Shown here: positions 22,682-33,183 of the stretch, one piece after another
How positions within the stretch are numbered: the stretch's first letter is position 1
Layout of the letters: every line of letters begins with the position of its first letter
Assembly: GCF_018614775.1 (NCBI RefSeq)
Contig: NZ_JAGGOF010000021.1
Location: 1 to 64,000, forward strand
Source: Pseudomonas fluorescens
Lineage (GTDB): Bacteria; Pseudomonadota; Gammaproteobacteria; Pseudomonadales; Pseudomonadaceae
DNA length: 64,000 bases
Direction of reading: 5' to 3'
Made by a program: the position numbers and the translations under genes
The notes under the pieces: model-generated
Database searches by the model: none
The model's input: the letters and a program-made list of their open reading frames with translations, nothing else
Told to the model about the DNA's origin: nothing

Positions 22682-25600
22682 TCAGTTGACCGTGACCTGA
22701 CCGAGCGCCGCTTTCTGTTCCCGCGCCTGATTTTGCGGTGCGTAGACCTGGGTGAATCGCACTGGCGGCAGGTTGAACTGACCCTTCTGCGAGAAACGCA
22801 CCAGATGCCGCAAGCGCAACTCGCCACTGAGGGCATCCACCGGCACCGCGTAAGCCATCTGGCCCGGCTCGAAGCGCGCCTTCTCCAGGGAGGTCGGCTC
22901 GCTGTCGCCCTTGCCCATCAGCTGGATGCCCCAGGTGGTGCGCTCCACATCGGCGCCCGGCGGCAGCGGCACTTCGAGCATGCCGTAGCGCAGCGGCGTC
23001 GGCGCCTTGCTGTTGATGATCACTTCATCCAGGTACAGGCTGTCGCTGGACAACGGTTTGTTGCCCACCGGCTCGAGCTTGAAGGTAAACGCCTCGTCAC
23101 CCGGCACCAGACGCGACAGGCGCCGGGTGATGGACACGGCCATCGATGCCACGGGCGGTTGCTGGCTCTGGAAGCTCAGTGCCGCTTGCAGTGGGCGCTC
23201 CTGGGCACCGCTGAGGGTCAGCACGGTCGGCGCCTGCGCCCCCTGCCATTGCCAGTAGGGTTCACCGCTGGCGCCCTGTCGGGCTTTCCAGCCGTCACCC
23301 GGCGTCAGCGTCACGGCCGGCGCGGCCTGCTCAATGCTGCGTTGCAGCCAGCTCAAGGCCAGGGCTCGTTCCAGGGTCGACTGTTGCGGCAACACACGCT
23401 CCAGCAGCGCCTTGGCGCGGGCTTGATCGAAGGCTTGCAGCGACAGCACCAGCGCCTCGGCAAACGGCGTGGAACTGACCGCCAGTTGCTGTTGCGCGGC
23501 GTCCAGCTGACGATTGAACGCATCTGGCAGCGGCACCTTCACCTGCTTGGCCAGGGAGGCGGTCAACACGCGGGCACTCGCCAGGCCCAGGGCCGAATCC
23601 GGTGCGTTCATCACCAGGCTGTCTTCATCGCCGTCCATCACGCTGTCGGCGTCGCCGCTGCCGGCCTTCGCCAGGTCGTCCATCAGGCCGCTGAGCAAAG
23701 TGTTCACCGGCAGTTGCATCTGCTTGGCGAACGACAGGATCAGCGCCCGTTGCAGCAGCGGCGTATCACCGGCCTGCTTGGCGTAGACCTCCAGCACCCG
23801 CTGCCAGTGTTCCGGCGGCAGGCTGATGTCCAGGGCCTTGCTGGCGTACCAGTCGGCGTAATAGGCGTAAGCGGTGAGGAACGCATCCGGCTCACCGTCC
23901 TCGCCCCACCAGGTGAAGCTCGCCGACGGCCCGGCCATCTGCACCAGGCGCAGGCGGCTGTTCTGCATGATCAGGCGCAAGCGGTCACGGGCCTGGGCGT
24001 TCGACGCCAGGCTCGGGTAGGCGATGCTCAACGGCAGCAACTGGCTGGCGGTCTCCTCGACGCCGCCATACGGGTAGCTCAACAGGTCATCCAGGGCTGA
24101 ACGGAACAGCGCTTGCGGGCTGTCGTCCAGGCGCAGGCGGATATCACTGGCGTCGGCCGGCAGGTTCAGCGCGGTGTCACCGCTCGCCACGTCGACACGC
24201 TGGCTCTGGGTGACTTGCCAACCGCTGCCACTGGCATTCAGGTGCACGGCCAGGGCGTCTTGGGTCTCGCCGTTCAATTGCAACTGGACGCTCAGGTCGC
24301 CATTGCTCAGTTCCATGGCCGGCAGCGCCACGTAGTTGATGCCTTTCTTCAACTCTGCCGTCACCCGTTGTTCAGCACCGGCGTAACGGATCAGCAGCTC
24401 GGCTTTCAGCGGCTTCTCCGACTGGCTGAAGGCGAACAGTCCTACTTGCGGTTTGTCGCCGGTGCGGAAGCGGGTCGGGCCGCTCCACTTCAGGTACAGC
24501 GGTTTTTCCGAGGCGATGAATTGTTTCTTCTGGCCCACCTGCCCATTGTCGGCGATGGCCCGGGCGGTGATGCGCCAGCGGGTCAGCGAATCCGGCATCT
24601 TGAAGGTGAAACGGGCCTTGCCGCTGGCGTCGGTGACCAGCTCCGGTTGCCAGGCGGCGGTGTCGACGTCTTCACGGCGCGGCCGTTCCAGCACCTTGAC
24701 CCCACGTTCACTGCGGTTGGCCTTGCCCGGCGCGCCGGGGCTGCCCGGCAACGCCACGTCATAGCTGATGAACGACAGGCTGGCGCTGGTGCGTACGTTG
24801 TTGCGACGCGGGTGGTAGAAGAACTGGTCGATGGTCGGAGCCACTTCCGGCTGCAGCGCGTAGACCATTTCGTCCACCACGCTGACCGTCAGGTGCGCCG
24901 GAATCGCCTTGCCGGCGAACTGGGTGCTCAGGTCCACGGTAACTGTGTCGCCAGGGCGGTAAGTCGCCTTGTCGGTGACGACGGCCACGTCGATCTGCGG
25001 CGTGACCACCTTCAGGCCGGCGTTCTGGAAGCTGTACTGGCCGCCCTTGGTGTAGAGCACCGAGAAGGTCATGTTCGGCGCAAAGGCGTCCTTCACCGGA
25101 ATGCGCGCGCGGTATTGGGTGTCGCTGAGCTTTTCCATCTTCAGCCAATCGGCGCCTTTGGACAGCAGCGCCGTGGCCTCGACCTTGTCGCGCTCCAGTG
25201 ACAGCAGCGCGTCGCTGACCGGCTCCGGGAAGGTGATCAGCGCCAGCGCCTCGTCACCGGCCTTGTATTCGGCTTTATCGAGAACAATCTCGACGGTGCC
25301 CGGCACGGCCTTGATGCCATCGCCCGTCACCGCGTGGGCGGCGGCACCGATGACCCGGCCATGGTCGTCCTTGAGCGTCAGGTTGTAGGTGCCGGGCCGG
25401 TCGAAGGTCAGGTTGAAGCCCTTGTCCTTGGCGGTCAGCTTGCCTTCGCCGGTGCTCTGGTCTTCCAGGCGCACCCAGGCGTAGCTGCCCGGTGTCACGG
25501 TTTTGGTTTGCTCGTTGCCACCTACGTTGGCGTAGCTGAACGCGACCTTCTCGCCGACGGCACTGAAACGCTGACGCGCGCCCAGGGTGAAGTTCGCCGC

Positions 25601-27250
25601 GCCACGGTCGATGAGGATTTCCTTGGTGGTCTTGACCCGATACGCCGCGCCATCGCTGGCGAACACGGTGAGGGTGTAGCGGCTCGGCTTGTCGGCGGCC
25701 GGCAGGTCGAGGGTGGCGTTGCCCTTGTCATCCGTGGTCACTTCGCTGCTGGTCAGCTCCACCGGGAATTGCCCCAGGTATTGCAGTTCGTTATCCACCA
25801 TCGACAATTGCTGGGCGCGCAGGCTCAGGCTGACCTTGGCGTTGACCACCGGCTTGCCGTCCGGGTACAGCAGCACGAGGCTGCCCTTGACCGGCTCGCC
25901 CGTACGGTAGTCCGGCTTGGCCAGGTTCAGGGCGATTTCGAAGTGCGGCTTGATGTATTCAGCCACGCGGAAGGCGCTGCTGTAGAGCTGGTCCTTGTAG
26001 CTGAAGCGCAACTCATAGCCGCCGGCCACGGCGTTTTCCGGCAGTTGGAAACGGCCTTGGGTACCGGACTTGGAATCCAGTTTCAGGGCCAGGGTTTGCA
26101 AGGCGGTACCGGTGGCGTCCAGCACGCTGACATTGACGTCGGCGGCGGCCGGTTGCACCGAATCACGGGCGTTCTTGAACTCACGGCCGACGATTTTCAG
26201 CGACACCCAATCCCCCGGGCGATACAGCGGCCGGTCGGTAAAGGCGTAGAGTTTGGTGTCGTAGATCTCGCTGTCGTAATAGAAGTTTTCCGAAACGAAT
26301 ACCCCACCCTCCTCGTCCTCGCCGATGACGAACGAACGCTCCGGGCTGACGTGCTTGAGACGCAGCAAGCCATCGTCATCGGTGGCACCGCTGCTCATCA
26401 CGCCCAGGCCGTCGGTCCAGAGTACGTTGACCTTGGGCACCGAACGGCCTTCATGCTTGCGTGCGGTCCAGACCAGCAGCTCGTCGCCGGCAATCTTGCT
26501 CACCGCCACGGTGTTGGAGACGAAGACCATGGTGGTGGCCCGGTACTTGCCGATCAGCGCTTCCACCAGGTACAGGCCCGGTTTCAACTGGCTCAACGGC
26601 ACGTAGACGTTGCCCGGCGAAACGCTGACGAACTCACTGGACGAGCCGGCCAGGTTGACGCCCGCAGGCGGCTGGATCGGCTTGGCTTGCCACAACGGGT
26701 AGCGGAACTGGCTGACCACCGGCAAACCCGGGATCAAGGCGAATTGGGCAGGGGCGTCGTACGGTGTCGGCGCGACCAGGGCGTCGCCGATCTTCAGCTC
26801 CGGCACTTCTTCGGTCACTTGCTGGCGCGACTCGTAGGAGAACGCCCGCTGCATCACCCGCCGGGATTTGCGGTACCAGTTGTCCCACAGGTACGCGAGG
26901 GTGTTCGACAGGCCTTCGCCCTTGAACTGGCCGTCGCTGACCACGCGGTGCAGGTTCTTCTGGCGCTTGAGGAAATCCAGCGGCTTGTCGATGCGATAGA
27001 CGCGGATGTCGGCGCCGCCATAGGGCTCCATGCGGAACCGGCGATAGTCACGGCCCGGCGCTTCAAGGCGGACCATGGCCTGCTCGTCGCTGGCAAAACT
27101 GCTGTCGGCCAGCAGGAAGAAGCTTTCACCGGCCACGGGCGTGTAGCCACTGGGCTCCACCGTGTCTTCGGCGTTGACGACGGGTGCCAGCAACAAGGCC
27201 AGCAGCAAGGGGAGTTTCGAACACAAGCGCAGCATGCGGGCACCGGTCAT
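22682..27250 (-). CDS. magD: Bacterial alpha-2-macroglobulin MagD (YfaS-like, thioester-less)
   Basis: A 1522-residue periplasmic protein with a signal peptide (ending VVNA), repeated beta-sandwich macroglobulin domains, a central alpha-2-macroglobulin region with [18 protein letters not shown] and [10 protein letters not shown], then the helical thioester-type domain. Where proteases-trapping homologues carry GCxEQ, this protein has [12 protein letters not shown], so the thioester cysteine and glutamine are missing, as in E. coli YfaS. The chosen ATG overlaps the magC stop (ATGA); a second ATG lies five codons in. It probably binds proteases or partner proteins without covalent capture, in a complex with the other Mag proteins. 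Confidence 0.9.
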   Translation of the reverse strand: MTGARMLRLCSKLPLLLALLLAPVVNAEDTVEPSGYTPVAGESFFLLADSSFASDEQAMVRLEAPGRDYRRFRMEPYGGADIRVYRIDKPLDFLKRQKNLHRVVSDGQFKGEGLSNTLAYLWDNWYRKSRRVMQRAFSYESRQQVTEEVPELKIGDALVAPTPYDAPAQFALIPGLPVVSQFRYPLWQAKPIQPPAGVNLAGSSSEFVSVSPGNVYVPLSQLKPGLYLVEALIGKYRATTMVFVSNTVAVSKIAGDELLVWTARKHEGRSVPKVNVLWTDGLGVMSSGATDDDGLLRLKHVSPERSFVIGEDEEGGVFVSENFYYDSEIYDTKLYAFTDRPLYRPGDWVSLKIVGREFKNARDSVQPAAADVNVSVLDATGTALQTLALKLDSKSGTQGRFQLPENAVAGGYELRFSYKDQLYSSAFRVAEYIKPHFEIALNLAKPDYRTGEPVKGSLVLLYPDGKPVVNAKVSLSLRAQQLSMVDNELQYLGQFPVELTSSEVTTDDKGNATLDLPAADKPSRYTLTVFASDGAAYRVKTTKEILIDRGAANFTLGARQRFSAVGEKVAFSYANVGGNEQTKTVTPGSYAWVRLEDQSTGEGKLTAKDKGFNLTFDRPGTYNLTLKDDHGRVIGAAAHAVTGDGIKAVPGTVEIVLDKAEYKAGDEALALITFPEPVSDALLSLERDKVEATALLSKGADWLKMEKLSDTQYRARIPVKDAFAPNMTFSVLYTKGGQYSFQNAGLKVVTPQIDVAVVTDKATYRPGDTVTVDLSTQFAGKAIPAHLTVSVVDEMVYALQPEVAPTIDQFFYHPRRNNVRTSASLSFISYDVALPGSPGAPGKANRSERGVKVLERPRREDVDTAAWQPELVTDASGKARFTFKMPDSLTRWRITARAIADNGQVGQKKQFIASEKPLYLKWSGPTRFRTGDKPQVGLFAFSQSEKPLKAELLIRYAGAEQRVTAELKKGINYVALPAMELSNGDLSVQLQLNGETQDALAVHLNASGSGWQVTQSQRVDVASGDTALNLPADASDIRLRLDDSPQALFRSALDDLLSYPYGGVEETASQLLPLSIAYPSLASNAQARDRLRLIMQNSRLRLVQMAGPSASFTWWGEDGEPDAFLTAYAYYADWYASKALDISLPPEHWQRVLEVYAKQAGDTPLLQRALILSFAKQMQLPVNTLLSGLMDDLAKAGSGDADSVMDGDEDSLVMNAPDSALGLASARVLTASLAKQVKVPLPDAFNRQLDAAQQQLAVSSTPFAEALVLSLQAFDQARAKALLERVLPQQSTLERALALSWLQRSIEQAAPAVTLTPGDGWKARQGASGEPYWQWQGAQAPTVLTLSGAQERPLQAALSFQSQQPPVASMAVSITRRLSRLVPGDEAFTFKLEPVGNKPLSSDSLYLDEVIINSKAPTPLRYGMLEVPLPPGADVERTTWGIQLMGKGDSEPTSLEKARFEPGQMAYAVPVDALSGELRLRHLVRFSQKGQFNLPPVRFTQVYAPQNQAREQKAALGQVTVN

Positions 27251-27885
27251 TGGGAGAGAAAGTTGAGTCGATAGACGCCGATGAAGTTGGGGTTGGCTGC
27301 GTCGGGTATCCATCGGGTGTCCTTCCAGTTCATGAGTTGTTGCAGGCTTGCGGAACGCATGCCGTTGTCGGTAGGGGTTGTGGTGCCGGTGTGATAGGCG
27401 ATGTAGCGGCCCATCCAGATCATCAGGTGCTGGTCGTCGCCCTGGTCGAAGAACATCAGGTCGCCAGGACGGGCCTGGGCCACATCGCGGCCCACCAGGC
27501 GACTGTTGAACTGGATCAGTTTGATGGCGTTGACGTAAGGCCCGACCTTGCCGCCGCCCTGTTGCCATTGCTGGGCGAGACGGCGTTGCGCATCGCTCAA
27601 TGGCAGTTCCGGCGGCAGGTAGCGGTTGGACAGGCCATTGCTGCGCAGCCACTTGTCGTCGTGGACCTTCAGCGCCTCGTTGGCGGCAAAGCGCACCAGC
27701 CCGGCGCAGTCCTGTTGAAACCAGCGTGGGCTCGGGCCTCTGGTCAGCTGTTCCTGGGCGATGCGCACAAACCAGGCGCGAAAGACCTGGGATTGCTCGA
27801 CGTCCAGCGCCGGCGTCTCGACGGCAAACGCCCGCCCACCCCACAGCAGCGCGAGCATCAACGCCCACGCTCCGGGGTTGCGCAT
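27247..27885 (-). CDS. magC: DUF1175 protein MagC (YfaT-like)
   Basis: A 212-residue exported protein: signal peptide ending AFA, then a DUF1175 domain that looks like an NlpC/P60-type fold, with [16 protein letters not shown] (catalytic-like cysteine in DCAG) and [19 protein letters not shown] (histidine). This suggests a peptidase or amidase active site, although family activity is unproven. The start at 27885 gives a compact signal peptide just after the magB stop; an in-frame ATG at 27909 inside magB is an alternative. The stop overlaps the magD start. Confidence 0.82.
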   Translation of the reverse strand: MRNPGAWALMLALLWGGRAFAVETPALDVEQSQVFRAWFVRIAQEQLTRGPSPRWFQQDCAGLVRFAANEALKVHDDKWLRSNGLSNRYLPPELPLSDAQRRLAQQWQQGGGKVGPYVNAIKLIQFNSRLVGRDVAQARPGDLMFFDQGDDQHLMIWMGRYIAYHTGTTTPTDNGMRSASLQQLMNWKDTRWIPDAANPNFIGVYRLNFLSQ

Positions 27886-27893
27886 CCGTGCTG

Positions 27894-29603
27894 TCACAGC
27901 GCTTTCCATTCCAGCGGCAGCCACTGCCAGTGACCGTCAGGCTCGCTGCCGGCCGGCAGCGTCAGGGCATATTTGCCATAGCCACCGAGGGTGCGCAGTT
28001 TCGGGATCAGGTAGGTTTGCGCGGCGTTGTAGAACACCGGCTCCATGTCCTGGGGCAGGCTGTCGAGGGTCTCGCGTTGCATCAGTTGCGCCATCGAGTC
28101 CGGGCCGAAGTAGATCGGCATCAGCAGGTCCTTGGGCACCACGTCGGCCATCGGCGGGAAACGTTTGTCGAGGGTGCCGAGGGCCTTGTCCACCAACTTG
28201 TCGTCGAGGGAAAACAGCAGGGTCGAACCGTGGCGCGCCAGGCTGACCCGCATGAATGCCTTGCCGGTGATGGACTCCGGTTGCAGCGAATCCTTGGCCA
28301 GGTAAGGGCCGAAGTTGGAGCTCACCTGACGTTGCCACTGGTGCATCGAGCCTTCCTGCTTCTCGACCACCGGGAATGCGTGTTCGGCGACATTGTTTTC
28401 ATAGGCGCCCACCATCGAACCGAACAGGTTGCCCAGGTCGGCGTCGAGCTTGCCGTCGTCTTCGTTCAGGCTCGCCACCAGCAGCGGCGTGTACAACCGC
28501 GAATCGGCGTACCAGCACAGGCCCGCCGCGCCGGCCACATGGTCGATCATGGCCTGGGCGGCTTTTTCCTCGGCGCCGAGTTTGATCAGCAGCGGTTTCT
28601 GCTGCTCGGCCGCCAGGGGCAAGGTCACGCAAGCGCTGGCGCCCATGGGCATGGCTTGCCAGATCGGCTTGAAGTCGAAGTCCGGTTGGTTCTCCAGCTC
28701 GTCCATGGCCAGGAAGCTGTGCCAGCCCTTGTCGTCCATGTCGAAGCGCAGCCCGGCGAAGTTCGGGATGAACCGCTGGTAGCCCATGGCAAGCACGCTG
28801 GCATTGACCGAGATACGTTGCTTGACCTCCGGCGCCTTCGGCGGCAGGCCGAACGCCTCGGGGAACAGTTTGTCGCCGTTGAGCAGTGCCGCCAATGCGG
28901 TGGTCGACACGCTGCCCGGCTCTTGCGACGGGCCGTTGGCCGGGTCATAGAGTTTGGTCGGGTTGGACAGCACCACCAGCTTGTCGCCATGGGAGGCGAA
29001 GACCAGGGATTTGCTGGCGTTGTAGCTGAGTTGATAGAGCGCAACATCGTCGCCGCCGACCCGCAGGTCACTGAGCTTGCTCAACTGCGTATCGTCCAGG
29101 GCGACTTTCGCCAGCGGTTCCAGCACCTTGGCCAATCCACCACGGTCCATCACCAGCAGGAAATCCTTGAGACGACCATCGGCGCCGCGCCACAGCGCGA
29201 CATCGGCCGGCTGGTCGAACAGCTCTTCGATCAGGCTGTCCTGCAACTTGAGGTCATGCTCGTAGATGATCCGGCGCAGGCTGCCGATCAGGCCGAGGCG
29301 GTCGGCGTGGGCTTCGTAATAGAAGACGAAGTCCTCGGTGAGCGTGGCCTTGAGGAACGGCACCGCCAACAGATCCTTGGGCAACTGGCTCAGGGAATGG
29401 GCCTCGAGCAAGCCGTCGGGGCGGCTCAGGCCGAGTTTTTCCAGCGCCAGCGCCGTGGCCGGGGCCTTGGGCTTGTGTATGAACCAGCCCAACCCGGCGG
29501 CAACCCCGGCCACCAGGCACAGCCCGATCAGCAACGCCGGCCAGCGCCGCGCAGGTTTGGCGACCGGTGTCGCGGGGGTCGGGGAAGCAGTGTTGTCGCT
29601 CAT
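27894..29603 (-). CDS. magB: DUF2138 membrane-anchored protein MagB (YfaA-like)
   Basis: A 569-residue protein with one N-terminal membrane helix (about residues 22-42, [20 protein letters not shown]) and a large extracytoplasmic DUF2138 domain. No catalytic motif is visible. The start at ATG 29603 is preferred, but a GTG two codons upstream has slightly better ribosome-site spacing. It follows magA by 33 bases. It is likely the inner-membrane anchor of the macroglobulin complex, by position and topology. Confidence 0.85.
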   Translation of the reverse strand: MSDNTASPTPATPVAKPARRWPALLIGLCLVAGVAAGLGWFIHKPKAPATALALEKLGLSRPDGLLEAHSLSQLPKDLLAVPFLKATLTEDFVFYYEAHADRLGLIGSLRRIIYEHDLKLQDSLIEELFDQPADVALWRGADGRLKDFLLVMDRGGLAKVLEPLAKVALDDTQLSKLSDLRVGGDDVALYQLSYNASKSLVFASHGDKLVVLSNPTKLYDPANGPSQEPGSVSTTALAALLNGDKLFPEAFGLPPKAPEVKQRISVNASVLAMGYQRFIPNFAGLRFDMDDKGWHSFLAMDELENQPDFDFKPIWQAMPMGASACVTLPLAAEQQKPLLIKLGAEEKAAQAMIDHVAGAAGLCWYADSRLYTPLLVASLNEDDGKLDADLGNLFGSMVGAYENNVAEHAFPVVEKQEGSMHQWQRQVSSNFGPYLAKDSLQPESITGKAFMRVSLARHGSTLLFSLDDKLVDKALGTLDKRFPPMADVVPKDLLMPIYFGPDSMAQLMQRETLDSLPQDMEPVFYNAAQTYLIPKLRTLGGYGKYALTLPAGSEPDGHWQWLPLEWKAL

Positions 29604-29636
29604 AATCACAAGGGCCTGTTCATCCGTGGAGCGGAA

Positions 29637-30425
29637 TTAGTAGTTGAAAGTCTTGACCAGCAACAGATCGCCAATGGCGCGCAGGGGCACGACAAAGGTC
29701 TCGCGTTTTTCATCGACGGTGTTTTCGTTGAGCACCAGGTTGATCTGCGAGGTGATCACCTCGTTCTGGTTGCTGCCTTCATCGAAGTTATAGCCACCGT
29801 CGCCGTAGTTACCCCAATAGTTCACGTAGACCAGGTAGGTGCCGTGCATCGGCGCGGTCATGGTGAACATTTCCGGGCCGGGGCCATCGACGCCATCCGG
29901 GTCCAGGCCACCACCGCTGCCCAGTGCAGGCTGACCGAAGAACGCATGTTGGCCGTCCGGTGTGACGATATGCAGATCCAGTTCGGCCTTGGGGTCGTCC
30001 CAGCCCAGCACCACGCGAATCTGTGCCGGGGTGCGCAGGTTGTTGGCCTCGTAGAACTGCACCCGCTTGAGGGACTGGCCCTCGGAGCTGCGCACCTCGA
30101 CGCTGTTGGAACCGGCGCCGAACGCATACGGCCGGGCGAAACGCCCTTCCTCGTCGGTATAAAGATTCAGTGGATTGCCGTTGACCGCCAGGCTGTGGGG
30201 CTGGCGCATCGTGCCCATGGCCTTGATCTGGCCTTCGATCATTGTGCGATTGCGCTGCACGCCACGGTCGATGGGCGGCGTGGGATAGGCGACCTGCGGG
30301 TTTTCCGTGCGATCGAGCAGGCCGCTGTAGCGCCAGCCGCCCACCGGCTCCGACATCTGCGCCGAAGGCCCGGCCCACGCCAATGGCGCGATCACCAGCG
30401 CGATCAACAATGAAAGAAAACGCAT
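29637..30425 (-). CDS. magA: DUF2135 secreted protein MagA
   Basis: A 262-residue exported protein with a signal peptide ending AWAG and a DUF2135 domain, GWDDPKAELDLHIVTPDGQ (about residues 143-161), and a C-terminus FVVPLRAIGDLLLVKTFNY that is nearly the same as in MagF. It opens the operon magA-F, whose gene order matches the one I remember for P. aeruginosa PA4492-PA4487. AGGAGG lies 7 bases before the ATG and decides the start. The site lies in the loop of a small hairpin that could be a target of RsmA/CsrA-type translational repression. Confidence 0.85.
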   Translation of the reverse strand: MRFLSLLIALVIAPLAWAGPSAQMSEPVGGWRYSGLLDRTENPQVAYPTPPIDRGVQRNRTMIEGQIKAMGTMRQPHSLAVNGNPLNLYTDEEGRFARPYAFGAGSNSVEVRSSEGQSLKRVQFYEANNLRTPAQIRVVLGWDDPKAELDLHIVTPDGQHAFFGQPALGSGGGLDPDGVDGPGPEMFTMTAPMHGTYLVYVNYWGNYGDGGYNFDEGSNQNEVITSQINLVLNENTVDEKRETFVVPLRAIGDLLLVKTFNY

Positions 30426-30443
30426 GTATGCCTCCTGCCATGC
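30422..30443 (-). promoter_or_regulatory. Start-codon hairpin of magA, candidate RsmA site
   Basis: On the minus strand GCATG and CATGC pair around the loop GCAGGAGGCATA, which holds the ribosome site with an AGGA core, and the stem includes the start codon. This is the typical form of an Rsm/Csr binding site. Confidence 0.45.
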
Positions 30444-30614
30444 ACAACGCAACCTGGCGCCCTTCCTCGGCGCATTGTTTGTCTTTTCTCAGGTTTCGTC
30501 CGGGAGCCCGCCGTACGGGGGCTGTAGATGGCGCGAAGATTAGCGATTCGGCCCATTATTCACAATCGGGGAACGCGCGATTCTGTGTGGGAAATCACGT
30601 CTTGGTGGGTGCGT

Positions 30615-30675
30615 GAGCCGATTAGCGCTTTTATTCGGCTCACCAAATGAGCCGAATAGCGTTATTATTCGGCTC
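30615..30675 (+). promoter_or_regulatory. Tandem inverted repeats before fic, candidate operator
   Basis: Two 27-bp units at 30615-30641 and 30649-30675 both have the form GAGCCGA-N12/13-TTCGGCTC and repeat with a 34-base period. They end 21 bases before the fic start and should overlap its promoter. The winged-helix end of the Fic protein is a candidate for binding them. Confidence 0.6.
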
Positions 30676-30696
30676 ACTCACTGTTTGGACAGCCTT

Positions 30697-31833
30697 ATGG
30701 AACCTCACTGGATCTGGCAGCAGCCCGACTGGCCCGACTTTCGCTGGCAGCCCGACGCCTTGTCGCCCCTGCTACGCGAATGCGTACAGGCCCAAGGTCA
30801 GCTACTGGGCATGACCGGCGCTGTGACGGCTTCGCTCAACGTGCAAAACGAACTGGACACGCTGCTGCAAAACATCGTGACCTCCTCGGCCATCGAAGGA
30901 GAACAGTTGAATGTCGGTTCGATGCGATCATCCCTGGCCCGACGCCTGGGCCTCGAGTGGGCCACGAACAACCCGGTGAATCCACGCAGCGAGGGTTTGG
31001 CGCAGCTGTTGCTGGACGCAACCCGGCACTTCGATCAGCGCCTGACGGTCGAGCGATTACTGGAGTGGCATACGTGGCTGTTTCCCGAACAGGCCGATGA
31101 TCTTGCTCACAGGCAAATCCGTGTAGGCACACTGCGCGGCGACGAACCGATGCAGGTGGTCTCAGGCAGGCTGGACCGTCCGACCATTCATTTCGAGGCA
31201 CCGCCTCGCCATGGCCTGGAGCGGCAACTACAAGCATTTGTTGACTGGTTCGAAACCAGCCGCCACCAGACCGGGCTCGACCCGTTGTTGCGCGCCGGTA
31301 TCGCCCACTTCTGGTTTGTCACCCTGCATCCGTTTGACGATGGCAATGGTCGCCTGACCCGTACCCTGACGGATCTGGCATTGGCCCAAGGCGAAGCACA
31401 GGCGATTCGCTTCTATGCCATGTCGGTCAGCATTCTGGATGACCGTGCCGGCTATTACCGAGTCCTCGAAAGCAGTCAGAAAGCCACGCTGGACATCACC
31501 GATTGGCTCACCTGGTTTTTGCAGACTCTGCTGCGCAGCCTGCAAAAAGCCATGCCGCAGATTGAAAGTGTGCTGGGCAAGACGCGCTTCTGGCAGGTTC
31601 ATCGCGCTTCGGGACTCTCCCCGGAACAGACCAAAGTGTTGAACCGCTTGCTCGATGGGGGCGAAAAAGGTTTTGAGCATGGCATCAGCGCTGCGCAGTA
31701 TCAGGCCGTGGCCAAGGTATCGAAGGCGACGGCAACCCGACATCTTGCCGAGTTGCTGGAGAAAGGCTGCCTAGAACGATTGCCCGGGGGTGGGCGCAGC
31801 ACTCGGTATCGAGTCCATTATCCAGTTGCATAG
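30697..31833 (+). CDS. Class II Fic family AMP-transferase with winged helix
   Basis: A 378-residue protein. Residues 1-~90 resemble the DUF4172 N-terminal domain, with the inhibitory motif SSAIEG (63-68, fitting S/TxxxEG/N), so it is an internally inhibited class II Fic. The catalytic motif HPFDDGNGRLTR (211-222) is complete. The C-terminal ~80 residues (KATATRHLAELLEKGCLERL) form a winged helix. Fic enzymes transfer AMP to target proteins; the target is unknown here. The start at MEPHWIWQQPDW is chosen because upstream in-frame codons run through the operator repeats. It stands alone between magA and xseB. Confidence 0.9.
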   Translation: MEPHWIWQQPDWPDFRWQPDALSPLLRECVQAQGQLLGMTGAVTASLNVQNELDTLLQNIVTSSAIEGEQLNVGSMRSSLARRLGLEWATNNPVNPRSEGLAQLLLDATRHFDQRLTVERLLEWHTWLFPEQADDLAHRQIRVGTLRGDEPMQVVSGRLDRPTIHFEAPPRHGLERQLQAFVDWFETSRHQTGLDPLLRAGIAHFWFVTLHPFDDGNGRLTRTLTDLALAQGEAQAIRFYAMSVSILDDRAGYYRVLESSQKATLDITDWLTWFLQTLLRSLQKAMPQIESVLGKTRFWQVHRASGLSPEQTKVLNRLLDGGEKGFEHGISAAQYQAVAKVSKATATRHLAELLEKGCLERLPGGGRSTRYRVHYPVA

Positions 31834-31932
31834 CGTTGCCTTCGCCACCGCCCTGATTGGCCCCGTCATTTGCCCCAAAAGCCCATGTCTGCTAGTGTCG
31901 CGCCGGTTTAACAGTCAACCGGAATAGCCGCC

Positions 31933-32175
31933 ATGGCCCGCAAAAAAGCTGCACTGGATTTCGAACAATCTCTGGCCGACCTGCAAACGCTGGTCGAGCG
32001 GCTGGAGAACGGCGAATTGTCGCTGGAAGACTCGCTGACCGCTTTCGAGCAGGGTATCGGCTTGACTCGCGACTGCCAGGCGGCGCTGGCCCAGGCCGAG
32101 CAGAAGGTGCAATTACTGCTTGAGCGTGACGGTGAGTTGACCGAAGAGCCATTCGACGCGGAACAGCCTGAATGA
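31933..32175 (+). CDS. xseB: Exodeoxyribonuclease VII small subunit
   Basis: An 80-residue helical protein with the XseB signature [26 protein letters not shown] (seen in pieces FEQSLADLQ and [12 protein letters not shown]). It coats and regulates the large XseA nuclease subunit, which degrades single-stranded DNA; xseA is not in the window. Length is the family norm. Its stop overlaps the ispA start by 4 bases (ATGA), the conserved xseB-ispA-dxs order of gammaproteobacteria. Confidence 0.96.
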   Translation: MARKKAALDFEQSLADLQTLVERLENGELSLEDSLTAFEQGIGLTRDCQAALAQAEQKVQLLLERDGELTEEPFDAEQPE

Positions 32176-33059
32176 TCGCCGCCTACCAGGCCAGCAGCCA
32201 GGCTCGGGTCAACGCGGCCCTGGACACCTTGTTCAGCGCGCCGACCCCGGAGTTGGCGCGCTTGTACGAAGCCATGCGCTACAGCGTGATGAACGGCGGC
32301 AAGCGTGTCCGCCCGCTGCTGGCCTATGCGGCGTGCGAAGCCTTGGGCGGTGCGGCCGACCAGGCCAACGGCGCGGCGTGCGCGGTGGAACTCATCCATG
32401 CGTATTCGCTAGTCCATGACGACCTGCCGGCCATGGACGACGACGACTTGCGCCGCGGCCAGCCCACCACCCACAAGCAATTCGATGAAGCCTGCGCGAT
32501 CCTCGCCGGCGACGGTTTGCAGAGCCTGGCTTTCAGCGCCCTGCTGGACCCGACCCTGAGCAATTGCCCGGCACAGATCCGCCTGGACATGGTCAGCGCC
32601 CTGGCGCTGGCGGCGGGCCCGGCCGGGATGGTCGGCGGCCAGGCCATCGACCTCGGCTCGGTGGGCCTGAAACTGGATCAGGGCGCGCTGGAATACATGC
32701 ACCGGCACAAGACCGGTGCCTTGATCGAGGCCAGCGTCAGGCTCGGCGCCCTCGCCAGCGGCCGCGCCGCGCCCGAACAACTGCACGCCTTGCAGACCTA
32801 CGCCCGGGCCATCGGCCTGGCGTTCCAGGTGCAGGACGACATCCTCGACGTTGAAAGCGATACCCAGACCCTCGGCAAACGCCAGGGCGCCGACATCGCC
32901 CGCGACAAGCCGACATACCCGGCCCTGCTCGGCCTCGATGCCGCCAAGGCCTACGCCCTGGAATTGCGCGACCAGGCCCTGGCCGCACTGCGACCCTTTG
33001 ACGCGGCAGCGGAGCCGTTGCGCGACCTGGCGCGTTATATCGTCGAACGACGCAACTGA
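32172..33059 (+). CDS. ispA: Farnesyl diphosphate synthase
   Basis: A 295-residue prenyltransferase that condenses isopentenyl diphosphate with dimethylallyl and then geranyl diphosphate. The first aspartate-rich motif [11 protein letters not shown] (about 82-92) and the second, QVQDDILD (about 221-228), are intact, as are GGKRVRP and GQ.TTHK. It is translationally coupled to xseB and followed after 124 bases by dxs, so two isoprenoid enzymes sit together. Confidence 0.96.
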   Translation: MIAAYQASSQARVNAALDTLFSAPTPELARLYEAMRYSVMNGGKRVRPLLAYAACEALGGAADQANGAACAVELIHAYSLVHDDLPAMDDDDLRRGQPTTHKQFDEACAILAGDGLQSLAFSALLDPTLSNCPAQIRLDMVSALALAAGPAGMVGGQAIDLGSVGLKLDQGALEYMHRHKTGALIEASVRLGALASGRAAPEQLHALQTYARAIGLAFQVQDDILDVESDTQTLGKRQGADIARDKPTYPALLGLDAAKAYALELRDQALAALRPFDAAAEPLRDLARYIVERRN

Positions 33060-33183
33060 TACAGCGTCAACCCTTCAGACTGCGGATCGGCCAAGTTCTG
33101 GCCAAGTTCCGGCCAACGCGTGGGCAGCGTGCGATGCATAAGGTAAACTGCCGCCTCTTTCTATACCTATAACGATTCGCCTG

